Shown piece by piece: positions 24,768 through 31,393 of a stretch of DNA of 64,000 nt. The DNA lies in assembly GCF_014637085.1 (NCBI RefSeq), contig NZ_BMEU01000011.1, positions 62,001 to 126,000 on the forward strand, in the 5' to 3' direction. The stretch is from Comamonas phosphati. Its GTDB lineage: Bacteria > Pseudomonadota > Gammaproteobacteria > Burkholderiales > Burkholderiaceae_C. The notes under the pieces are model-generated. The model did not search any database and was not told where the DNA came from. It saw only the letters and a program-made list of their open reading frames with translations. Made by a program: the position numbers and the translations under genes. Every line of letters starts with the position of its first letter. The stretch's first letter is position 1.

Positions 24768-26437
24768 GCGAAGCGCTGCAAAAGCCGGTGGGCGCCGCAC
24801 AGGTGCCCTTGCTGTCGGTACGCAATCTGTCCGTGGAGTTCGCGGGCAAGCCAGTGGTGCAGAGCGTCAGCTTCGATCTGGCCGCGGGCCAGAAGCTGGC
24901 GCTGGTGGGCGAGTCCGGTTCGGGCAAGACCGTCACGGCGCTGGCGCTGCTGCGGCTGGCCGGCGATGCCAAATTGTCCGGCTGGGCCTATTTCAAGGGC
25001 CGGAACCTGCTGGCCATGAGCGAGCGCCAGATGCAGGCCGTGCGCGGCGGCGACATGGCCATGATCTTCCAGGAGCCCATGACGGCGCTCAACCCCTTGA
25101 TGACCATGGGAGCGCAGATTGCCGAAGTGCTGCAGCTCAAGCAGGGGTTGGGCAAGGCCCAGGCGCTGCGCCAGGCCGTGGAGCTGCTGGCCGCCACCGG
25201 CATTCCCGAGCCCGCGCGCCGCGCCCAGGCCTTTGCCCACCAGTTGAGCGGCGGCCAGCGCCAGCGCGCCATGATCGCCATGGCGCTGGCCAGCAGCCCG
25301 AAGCTGCTGCTGGCCGACGAACCGACCACGGCGCTGGATGTGACGCTGCGCGGCCAGATCCTCGACCTGCTCAGCGATCTGCAGCGCCAGACCGGCATGG
25401 CCGTGCTCATGATCACGCACGACCTGAACCTGGTGCGCCGCTTTGCCGACCGCGTGGCCGTGATGGAGCAGGGCGTGCTGGTGGAGCAGGGCACGGTGGC
25501 CGAGGTGATGACCGCGCCCAGGCATCCCTATACCCGCAGGCTGCTGTCCAGCACGCCGCAGCGCGACGTGATCGAAGTGCCGGCAGATGCGCGGGTGCCG
25601 CCCGTGCTGCAGGCCAAGGGCCTGCGCGTGAGCTACCCCGTGCCGCTGGCCGGTGTGAAGGGCTGGTTTCGCCAGGGGCGCTTCGTGGCCGTGCAGGGCG
25701 CCGACGTGCTGCTGCAGCCGGGGCGCACGCTGGGCGTGGTGGGAGAGTCCGGCTCGGGCAAGTCCACGCTGGCCCAGGCCGTGCTGGGGCTGCTGGCGCA
25801 CGAAGGCGAGCTGCGCGTGGCCGGCGAGGCCTGGCAGCAGCCGGCCGCGCGCAATGTGCCGCACAACCGCAGCCTGCGCCGCAAGGTGCAGGTGGTGTTC
25901 CAGGACCCGTTTTCTTCGCTGTCGCCGCGGCTGACGGTGGAGGGCATCGTGGCTGAAGGCCTGCTGGTGCATGCGCCGCAGCTGACCGCGTCGGAACGCC
26001 GCGCCAAGGTGGTGGCCATGCTGGGGGCCGTGGGCCTGAACGACAGCCAGTTCCCGGGCCTGCTGTCGCGCTATCCGCATGAATTCTCTGGCGGCCAGCG
26101 GCAGCGCCTGGCCATTGCGCGGGCGCTGATCGTGGAGCCCGACCTCTTGGTGCTCGACGAGCCGACCAGCGCGCTCGACGTGACCATCCAGCAGCAGGTG
26201 CTGCGCCTGCTGCAGCAGCTGCAAAAGCAAAGAGGGCTGGCCTATCTGCTCATCACCCATGATGTGGACGTGATCCGCGCCATGGCGCATGACGTGATGG
26301 TGATGAAGGAGGGGGCCGTGGTGGAGGCGGGCAGCGTGCAGCAGGTGCTGGGCGCTCCGCGCCATGCCTATACGCGAAAGCTGGTGCTGGCGGCCGGCAG
26401 CCTGGACGAGGAGCTGGATCGGAGCCTGCTGAATTGA
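24764..26437 (+). CDS. yejF: YejF-like fused ATP-binding subunit
   Basis: A 557-residue protein with two ABC ATPase domains in one chain. Each has a complete set of motifs: Walker A GESGSGKT near residue 49 and GESGSGKS near residue 329, signatures LSGGQRQRA and FSGGQRQRL, and Walker B LLLADEPTTALD and LLVLDEPTSALD. It powers the YejBE permease from the cytoplasmic side. Unlike DppD/DppF, which are separate, the fused form is standard for YejF. It is the last gene of the operon, overlapping yejE by 4 bases, and is followed by a GATAGC-type repeat. Confidence 0.92.
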   Translation: MSEALQKPVGAAQVPLLSVRNLSVEFAGKPVVQSVSFDLAAGQKLALVGESGSGKTVTALALLRLAGDAKLSGWAYFKGRNLLAMSERQMQAVRGGDMAMIFQEPMTALNPLMTMGAQIAEVLQLKQGLGKAQALRQAVELLAATGIPEPARRAQAFAHQLSGGQRQRAMIAMALASSPKLLLADEPTTALDVTLRGQILDLLSDLQRQTGMAVLMITHDLNLVRRFADRVAVMEQGVLVEQGTVAEVMTAPRHPYTRRLLSSTPQRDVIEVPADARVPPVLQAKGLRVSYPVPLAGVKGWFRQGRFVAVQGADVLLQPGRTLGVVGESGSGKSTLAQAVLGLLAHEGELRVAGEAWQQPAARNVPHNRSLRRKVQVVFQDPFSSLSPRLTVEGIVAEGLLVHAPQLTASERRAKVVAMLGAVGLNDSQFPGLLSRYPHEFSGGQRQRLAIARALIVEPDLLVLDEPTSALDVTIQQQVLRLLQQLQKQRGLAYLLITHDVDVIRAMAHDVMVMKEGAVVEAGSVQQVLGAPRHAYTRKLVLAAGSLDEELDRSLLN

Positions 26438-26525
26438 TAGCTGTCTACACTTGCTGAATCTTCAGTTTAGTATTGAAACCATGAAAATTCGATACCCATC
26501 AAGCGCGAATAGCTATATTTTCAGG
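26436..26525. repeat. GATAGCT-type imperfect inverted repeat element
   Basis: The segment starts GATAGCTGTCTACACTTGCT and ends with the imperfect inverse CATCAAGCGCGAATAGCTAT; the arms share ATAGCT and CTTGnTG. It is AT-rich compared with its surroundings, begins within the stop codon region of yejF, and resembles the element at 15178-15270 in layout. Confidence 0.5.
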
Positions 26526-26648
26526 AGTCTGGTACGCAAGGCACAAGAATCCATACAGGAAAATCGGTGTTTTTCCGGCGCGTTTGCTCTGGATATGGCC
26601 TAATTGAAGGTTTCCAACCTTCCGCAACTTCCAAGTAGAGAATTCGAC

Positions 26649-26810
26649 ATGGGCAACAAGATCGTTACCGAAGCTGACCGCAAAGCCACTCCCCGTCCCC
26701 AGGCACCCAATGGCTTGGCCCTGCCCACGCCCGGCCGCGGCCAGCGCGTGAGCCGTGCTCGCGGTTCTCACACCCACACCAAGAAGAACCCTGGCAAGCG
26801 CCACGGTTGA
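26649..26810 (+). CDS. small very basic hypothetical protein (53 aa)
   Basis: A 53-residue peptide, MGNKIVTEADRKATPRPQAP..., ending TKKNPGKRHG. It has about 13 Lys/Arg and several His, few hydrophobic residues, no membrane segment and no signal peptide, so it is probably intrinsically disordered and nucleic-acid-binding. It is monocistronic: about 210 bases of AT-richer upstream DNA precede it and a near-perfect terminator follows 49 bases after its stop. The independent transcription unit and the coherent codon use argue that it is real. I do not recognise the family. An in-frame start at 26604 would add 15 residues. Confidence 0.6.
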   Translation: MGNKIVTEADRKATPRPQAPNGLALPTPGRGQRVSRARGSHTHTKKNPGKRHG

Positions 26811-26858
26811 TCGCTTGTCCGTCCGGCCCCGTGCCGGCGGCAGCGGCTTGTGATAAGC

Positions 26859-26895
26859 AAAAGCCCCTGGAGCCAGCAAGCTCCAGGGGCTTTTT
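26859..26895. terminator. strong bidirectional Rho-independent terminator
   Basis: A perfect 14-bp stem, AAAAGCCCCTGGAG (26859-26872) with its complement at 26881-26894, an 8-base loop and a T run to 26895. The matching A run on the left makes it symmetric, so it can end the small basic gene and also minus-strand transcripts coming from cbpAM. Confidence 0.92.
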
Positions 26896-26944
26896 GTTTG
26901 GCCTGCCGGAATCAGTTATTGATGGCGCCGCCACCCGCAGCCCA

Positions 26945-27058
26945 TGAAACTGACGCTGGCCAAGCCAGGGCAGCCGAGCAAGGGCCGCCCCGTAGCGAGG
27001 GCTGCGTTCCCCTCCCATAGCGCGTAGAGGGGGGGACGGCGCGAAGCGACTCAGGGGG
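26945..27058 (-). repeat. CCCCCTGAG element, copy c (after cbpM)
   Basis: On the minus strand, 4 bases after the cbpM stop, it reads CCCCCTGAGTCGCTTCGCGC and ends with GGGGCGGCCCTTGCTCGGCT, GCCCTGGCTTGGCC and CGTCAGTTTCA. The distal blocks match copy e closely; the middle (TCTACGCGCTATGGGAGGGG) is its own. Confidence 0.65.
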
Positions 27059-27062
27059 CATT

Positions 27063-27404
27063 TCAGCCCTTCAAGGCCTTGAGCTGGCGGCGCAGCTGCT
27101 GCACTTCCTCGATCAGGTCGGTGGTCAGCGCGGCCAGCTGCGGGTCGGCGTCGAAACTGTGCTCCAGATGGGCGATGCGCCGCGCGCGCACCAGGGTCTG
27201 GCTGCTGAAACGCCATTGCTCGGCGCTGATCTGCGCGGTGGCGCCGGCGTCCTCGTTGTCGTAGCGGAAGACGCCGGTCCGCACATGCTCTATCACCCAT
27301 TGCGGGCTGGTGCAGCAGTGGCGCGCCAGGTCCTGCAGGCTCAGCACGGCCTGGTCCAGCAGCTCGGCGGGTTCGTAGAAGGGGTAGCGTTTGATGGAAC
27401 TCAT
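27063..27404 (-). CDS. cbpM: chaperone modulator CbpM
   Basis: A 113-residue protein with the MerR-like fold of CbpM: YPFYEPAELLDQAVLSLQDLARHCCTSPQWVIEHVRTGV, then a C-terminal coiled coil (about 75-112) with TDLIEEVQQLRRQLKALK. CbpM binds the J-domain of CbpA and inhibits both its co-chaperone and DNA-binding activities. The gene starts 11 bases after the cbpA stop, the conserved order. The start ATG follows AAAGG. Repeat element copy c begins 4 bases after its stop. Confidence 0.88.
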   Translation of the reverse strand: MSSIKRYPFYEPAELLDQAVLSLQDLARHCCTSPQWVIEHVRTGVFRYDNEDAGATAQISAEQWRFSSQTLVRARRIAHLEHSFDADPQLAALTTDLIEEVQQLRRQLKALKG

Positions 27405-27415
27405 CTGTTTGCCTT

Positions 27416-28405
27416 TCAGCTCAGGCTGCGGGCATCAAAGCCGGGGAAGGACTTGGCGAAATCGGCATAGGCCTGTTTCTGCTGTACGGTCGCCGCGGGT
27501 GGAAATACCACGTCCAGCACCAGGTACAGATCGCCGGGCGTGACCGAGGGCAGGCCCTTGCCCTTGACGCGCAGTTTGCGGCCAGAGCGGTAGCCCGCGG
27601 GCACGGTGACCTCCAGCTCGCCGGCCAGTGTCTTGAACGGAATGGGGCCGCCCAGTTCCGCCTCCCAGGGGGCCAGCGGCACGCGCTGGTAGACGTTCTT
27701 GCCTTCGGACCACCAGCGCGGATCGCTGCGGAAATGCACCTCCAGCAGCAGGTCGCCGGGGCCGCCCCTGCCCAGGCCGGGATTGCCCTGGCCGGCCAGG
27801 CGGATCATCTGCCCCTCGTGCACGCCCTTGGGAATGCTGACCTGCAGCTCCTTGTCCTTGTAGGCCGGCATGCCTTGTTCGTCGAGCGCCGTGGTGCGCA
27901 GATGCAGGGAGCGCACGGCGCCGCTGTAACTGTCCTCCAGGTCCAGCTCGATGCTTGCGTGCTGGTCCTGGCCACGCATGTCGGGAGTGGCGCGGCCCTG
28001 GCTGCCAGTGCCGCGCCGGGCGCGGGCCGCCTGGCCGAACATCTGCGAGAAGAAGTCGCTGAAATCGGCGTCGCCGTCGGGGCCCGTGCCCTCGCTGCGG
28101 AAATGAAAGCCCTGCTGGTCCCAGCCCGGCGGCGGCTGAAAGCCCGCACCATTGCCCGCTTCATTGCCCGCACCGGCTCTCGCATGCCGAGGAGGTTCGC
28201 CCAGCGCGTCGTAGGCGGCCCGCTTTTCGGGGTCGGACAGCACGGTATTGGCCTCGTTGACCTCGGCCATGCGCAGGGAGGCATCCGTTTCCTTGCTGAT
28301 GTCGGGATGGTATTTGCGGGCCAGCTTGCGGTAGGCCTTCTTGATGTCCTCGGCGGACGCTTTCTTGTCCACGCCAAGTATCTGGTAGTAGTCCTTGTAA
28401 TCCAT
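27416..28405 (-). CDS. cbpA: CbpA-type DnaJ co-chaperone / curved-DNA-binding protein
   Basis: A 329-residue class II J-protein. The J-domain is at the N-terminus (DYKDYYQILGVDKKASAED, then the HPD motif in KYHPDISKE), followed by a Gly/Phe-rich linker (about 75-130) and the two-part DnaJ C-terminal substrate-binding domain (LRTTALDEQGM, VPAGYRSGRKLRVKGKGLP). There is no zinc-finger cysteine repeat, which separates CbpA from DnaJ. It works with DnaK and binds curved DNA. ATG 28405 (MDYKDYY) is the family start, with GGGGA just upstream; the frame extends 20 codons further without homology. Confidence 0.92.
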   Translation of the reverse strand: MDYKDYYQILGVDKKASAEDIKKAYRKLARKYHPDISKETDASLRMAEVNEANTVLSDPEKRAAYDALGEPPRHARAGAGNEAGNGAGFQPPPGWDQQGFHFRSEGTGPDGDADFSDFFSQMFGQAARARRGTGSQGRATPDMRGQDQHASIELDLEDSYSGAVRSLHLRTTALDEQGMPAYKDKELQVSIPKGVHEGQMIRLAGQGNPGLGRGGPGDLLLEVHFRSDPRWWSEGKNVYQRVPLAPWEAELGGPIPFKTLAGELEVTVPAGYRSGRKLRVKGKGLPSVTPGDLYLVLDVVFPPAATVQQKQAYADFAKSFPGFDARSLS

Positions 28406-28625
28406 GGAGTCCCCATCATCGAGCCAAAACGGTGGATTGCCGACGCGGGCCGCGCGGCAACCCAATGCACCAACTATAGGAAAGAATAGGGGCGCCGGGG
28501 CGATGGTTCAAGAGCGTGTTGTCGGCGATCAAGCGGTGTCGAAGCCGGATCGGCAATAAGGCGCTACCATAGCTGCCGCCCGATTCGGCTGGGCTGGCAG
28601 GGGCCGGCTCCACGGGCGCGAAGCG

Positions 28626-29006
28626 ATGACTCAAGAAATGAACAAGGCGGATGAATGGCTGGTGGTTTGCCTGTGTGCCGCATGGTGCGGCACCTGCAAG
28701 CAGTATCAGCAGTCTTTCGAGCAACTGGCGGCCCAGTTCCCGCAGATGCGCTTTGTCTGGCTGGACGTGGAGGACCGCGAGGACGTGGCCGGCGATCTGG
28801 ACATCGAGACCTTCCCCTCCCTGCTGGTGGCCCAGGGCGGCGAGGCGCGCTTTCTGGGGCCGGTGCTGCCCCAGGCGCCGGTGCTGGCGCGCATGCTGCA
28901 AGCCCTGCCCGACGATCCGGCCGCCCGGCCGGCCGACGTGGCCGAGGCGCAGGAATTGCTGGCGCGCGTGCAGGCGGCGCAAGACCTGGACGAAGTCTTG
29001 CGCTGA
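28626..29006 (+). CDS. thioredoxin-like protein
   Basis: A 126-residue cytoplasmic protein: LVVCLCAAWCGTCKQYQQSF carries a WCGTC redox-active pair (C32 and C35 region of thioredoxins), and the cis-proline loop appears as IETFPSLLVAQGG. The C-terminal 45 residues form an extra helical tail (ARPADVAEAQELLARVQ). The CGTC dipeptide is unlike the CGPC of TrxA, so it is a thioredoxin-family member with a shifted redox potential rather than the main thioredoxin. It is divergent from cbpA and ends 24 bases before the promoter of the rimP operon. Confidence 0.8.
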   Translation: MTQEMNKADEWLVVCLCAAWCGTCKQYQQSFEQLAAQFPQMRFVWLDVEDREDVAGDLDIETFPSLLVAQGGEARFLGPVLPQAPVLARMLQALPDDPAARPADVAEAQELLARVQAAQDLDEVLR

Positions 29007-29029
29007 GCCTCGTTTTGTGCGAAGCATTT

Positions 29030-29058
29030 TTGCGAAAACGGTCGTTTGAGGATACAAT
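29030..29058 (+). promoter_or_regulatory. probable sigma-70 promoter of the rimP-nusA-infB operon
   Basis: TTGCGA (29030-29035) and TACAAT (29053-29058) are separated by exactly 17 bases, a near-consensus sigma-70 promoter. Transcription would begin near 29065, only about 10 bases before the terminator hairpin at 29074. It lies in the intergenic region after the thioredoxin-like gene. Confidence 0.6.
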
Positions 29059-29073
29059 CCGCGCTTCACGACC

Positions 29074-29105
29074 AAACGGGCGGGTACACACCGCCCGTTT
29101 TTTTT
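29074..29105 (+). terminator. intrinsic terminator / possible attenuator in the rimP leader
   Basis: A perfect 10-bp stem, AAACGGGCGG (29074-29083) and CCGCCCGTTT (29091-29100), with loop GTACACA and an unbroken run of eight T to 29105. It may simply end the thioredoxin-like transcript, but because a promoter lies immediately upstream it would also attenuate the rimP operon. Bases 29084-29098 (GTACACACCGCCCGT) are identical to the universally conserved 16S rRNA segment around position 1391-1405. Confidence 0.85.
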
Positions 29106-29202
29106 GGGCAATTGTTTGTGGACTGCCAGGCGGGGCATGCGTATTAGGCGCAAGGCCCGGGCACTGGAGTTGGCAGACATTTCGGGACTGAACTGATTAC
29201 AC

Positions 29203-29796
29203 GTGGCATTACAGCAAATCGTTGAACAAACCGTAACAGGTCTGGGCTATGACCTGGTAGAGATAGAACGCTCTGCGGGCGGTCTATTGCGCATCACAAT
29301 CGATTTGCCTTGGCTGGCGCCGGTGGAGGGTGCGCCGGTGCTGCCCGAGGGGGCTTCCCCCGAACAGTTCGTGACCGTGGAGGACTGCGAGAAGGTGACG
29401 CGCCAGCTGCAGTTCGCGCTGGAAGTCGATGGTGTGGACTACACCCGCCTGGAAGTGTCGTCCCCTGGCATCGATCGCCCGCTGCGCCATGAGCAGGATT
29501 TCACCCGCTTTGAAGGCGAGATGGTGGACCTGACGCTCAAGGAGCCCATCGGCGCTGCCGGCGGCGACAAGATCAGCGCCAATCGCAAGAAATTCCGCGG
29601 CACGCTGGAGCGTGCCGAAGACGGTGGCTGGCAGATCGTCTGGAGCGACGAGCCTCCGGTCAAGCCGGGCCAGCGTGTGAGCAAGAAACGTGAGCCGGCG
29701 CCATTGCAGGCACTGGGTTTTACGCTGGACGAGCTCAAGGAAGCACGTCTGGCTCCGATTGTGAATTTCAAAGGGCGCGCGGCCAAGCCGGTTTGA
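29203..29796 (+). CDS. rimP: ribosome maturation factor RimP
   Basis: A 197-residue protein that binds the 30S subunit during late assembly, near uS12. It has the N-terminal alpha/beta domain (VEQTVTGLGYDLVEIERS; VTVEDCEKVTRQLQFALEV; YTRLEVSSPGIDRPLRHEQDFTRF) and the C-terminal SH3-like domain. It is longer than the about 150-residue E. coli protein because of inserts after residue 35 (VEGAPVLPEGASPEQ) and near the C-terminus. The start is GTG 29203. It heads the conserved rimP-nusA-infB-rbfA-truB operon; 86 bases separate it from nusA. Confidence 0.95.
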   Translation: MALQQIVEQTVTGLGYDLVEIERSAGGLLRITIDLPWLAPVEGAPVLPEGASPEQFVTVEDCEKVTRQLQFALEVDGVDYTRLEVSSPGIDRPLRHEQDFTRFEGEMVDLTLKEPIGAAGGDKISANRKKFRGTLERAEDGGWQIVWSDEPPVKPGQRVSKKREPAPLQALGFTLDELKEARLAPIVNFKGRAAKPV

Positions 29797-29882
29797 GGCA
29801 GGGTCTTTGTGTCGGATATCGTTGGGGCAAAGAGGCAGTGACTGCAGACCTCTTTGTGTGATTGAAATAGGAGAGTCGTCGC

Positions 29883-31370
29883 ATGAATCGCGAATTGTTG
29901 ATGTTGGTTGAAGCCATTTCGCGTGAAAAGAACGTGGAGCGCGATGTGGTGTTCGGTGCCGTGGAGTCCGCACTGGCCCAGGCCACGAAGAAGCTGTACC
30001 AAGGTGAAGTAGACATCCGCGTGGCCATTGATCGCGACAGCGGTGAATACGACACCTTCCGTCGCTGGGTGGTCGTGCCCGATGATGCCGGCTTGCAAAA
30101 CCCGGATGCAGAAGAAATGCTGATGGACGCCGAAGAGCGCGTCCCCGGCGTCCAGGTGGGTGAGTTCATCGAGGAGCAGGTCGAGTCGCTGCCCATAGGC
30201 CGCATCGGCGCCATGGCCGCCAAGCAGGTCATCCTGCAGAAGATCCGCGACGCCGAGCGAGAGATGCTGCTCAACGAATTCCTGGCCCGCGGCGAGAAAA
30301 TTCTCACCGGCACGGTCAAGCGCATGGACAAGGGCGACATCATTGTCGAATCCGGCCGCGTGGAAGGCCGCCTGCGCCGCGGCGAGATGATCCCCAAGGA
30401 AAACCTGCGCAACGGCGACCGCGTGCGTGCCATGATCATGGAGGTGGATGCCACGCTGCGCGGCGCCCCCATCATCCTGTCGCGCTCGGCGCCCGAGTTC
30501 ATGGTGGAACTGTTCCGCAATGAAGTGCCCGAGATCGAACAGGGCTTGCTGGAGATCAAGAGCTGCGCCCGCGATGCCGGTTCGCGCGCCAAGATCGCGG
30601 TGCTCAGCCACGACAAGCGCGTCGACCCCATCGGCACCTGCGTCGGTGTGCGCGGCACGCGTGTGAACGCCGTGACCAACGAACTGGCCGGCGAGCGCGT
30701 GGACATCGTGCTGTGGTCCGAGGACCCCGCCCAGTTCGTGATCGGCGCGCTGGCTCCGGCCAATGTCTCCTCCATCGTGGTGGACGAGGAAAAGCATGCC
30801 ATGGACGTGGTGGTGGACGAGGAGAACCTGGCCATCGCCATCGGCCGCGGCGGCCAGAACGTGCGCCTGGCGTCCGAGCTGACCGGCTGGAAGATCAACA
30901 TCATGGATGCCGCCGAGTCGGCGCAGAAACAGGCTGACGAGTCCGCTGGGGCCCGTGAGCTGTTCATGAAGAGTCTGGATGTGGACGAGGAAATCGCCAA
31001 CATCCTGATCGATGAAGGTTTCGGGACCCTGGAAGAAGTGGCCTATGTGCCGCTGCAGGAAATGCTCGAGATCGAGGCATTCGACGAAGAAACGGTGAAC
31101 GAACTGCGTAGCCGAGCCAAGGATGCATTGCTGACACAGGAAATCGCCCGCGAAGAAAATGTGGGCAAGGCATCCCAGGATCTGCTGGCACTGGAAGGGA
31201 TCACCCCCGAACTGGTGGACAAGCTGGCGCAGGCGGATGTGCATACCCGTGACGATCTGGCTGACCTGGCCATCGACGAACTGACCGATATCACCGGCCA
31301 GACCGCCGAGGAGGCCAAGGCGTTGATCATGAAGGCACGCGAGCACTGGTTTGCCGATGGGCAAGAGTAA
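29883..31370 (+). CDS. nusA: transcription termination/antitermination factor NusA
   Basis: A 495-residue RNA polymerase-binding elongation factor. The N-terminal domain (1-130), S1 domain ([19 protein letters not shown], about 135-200), two KH domains ([47 protein letters not shown]) and two C-terminal acidic AR repeats (about 360-490) are in the usual order. NusA stimulates pausing and intrinsic termination and takes part in antitermination. The operon leader carries an intrinsic terminator, so NusA could influence its own synthesis. A weak GGAGAG precedes ATG 29883. Confidence 0.97.
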   Translation: MNRELLMLVEAISREKNVERDVVFGAVESALAQATKKLYQGEVDIRVAIDRDSGEYDTFRRWVVVPDDAGLQNPDAEEMLMDAEERVPGVQVGEFIEEQVESLPIGRIGAMAAKQVILQKIRDAEREMLLNEFLARGEKILTGTVKRMDKGDIIVESGRVEGRLRRGEMIPKENLRNGDRVRAMIMEVDATLRGAPIILSRSAPEFMVELFRNEVPEIEQGLLEIKSCARDAGSRAKIAVLSHDKRVDPIGTCVGVRGTRVNAVTNELAGERVDIVLWSEDPAQFVIGALAPANVSSIVVDEEKHAMDVVVDEENLAIAIGRGGQNVRLASELTGWKINIMDAAESAQKQADESAGARELFMKSLDVDEEIANILIDEGFGTLEEVAYVPLQEMLEIEAFDEETVNELRSRAKDALLTQEIAREENVGKASQDLLALEGITPELVDKLAQADVHTRDDLADLAIDELTDITGQTAEEAKALIMKAREHWFADGQE

Positions 31371-31393
31371 GGTCAGGGAGGTTCAGAGCATAT

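Noticed and set aside
29084-29098. A fragment of an rRNA operon in front of rimP
   Set aside because: Only 15 bases match; no surrounding 16S sequence is present. It is kept as a possible mimic, not as an rRNA gene.
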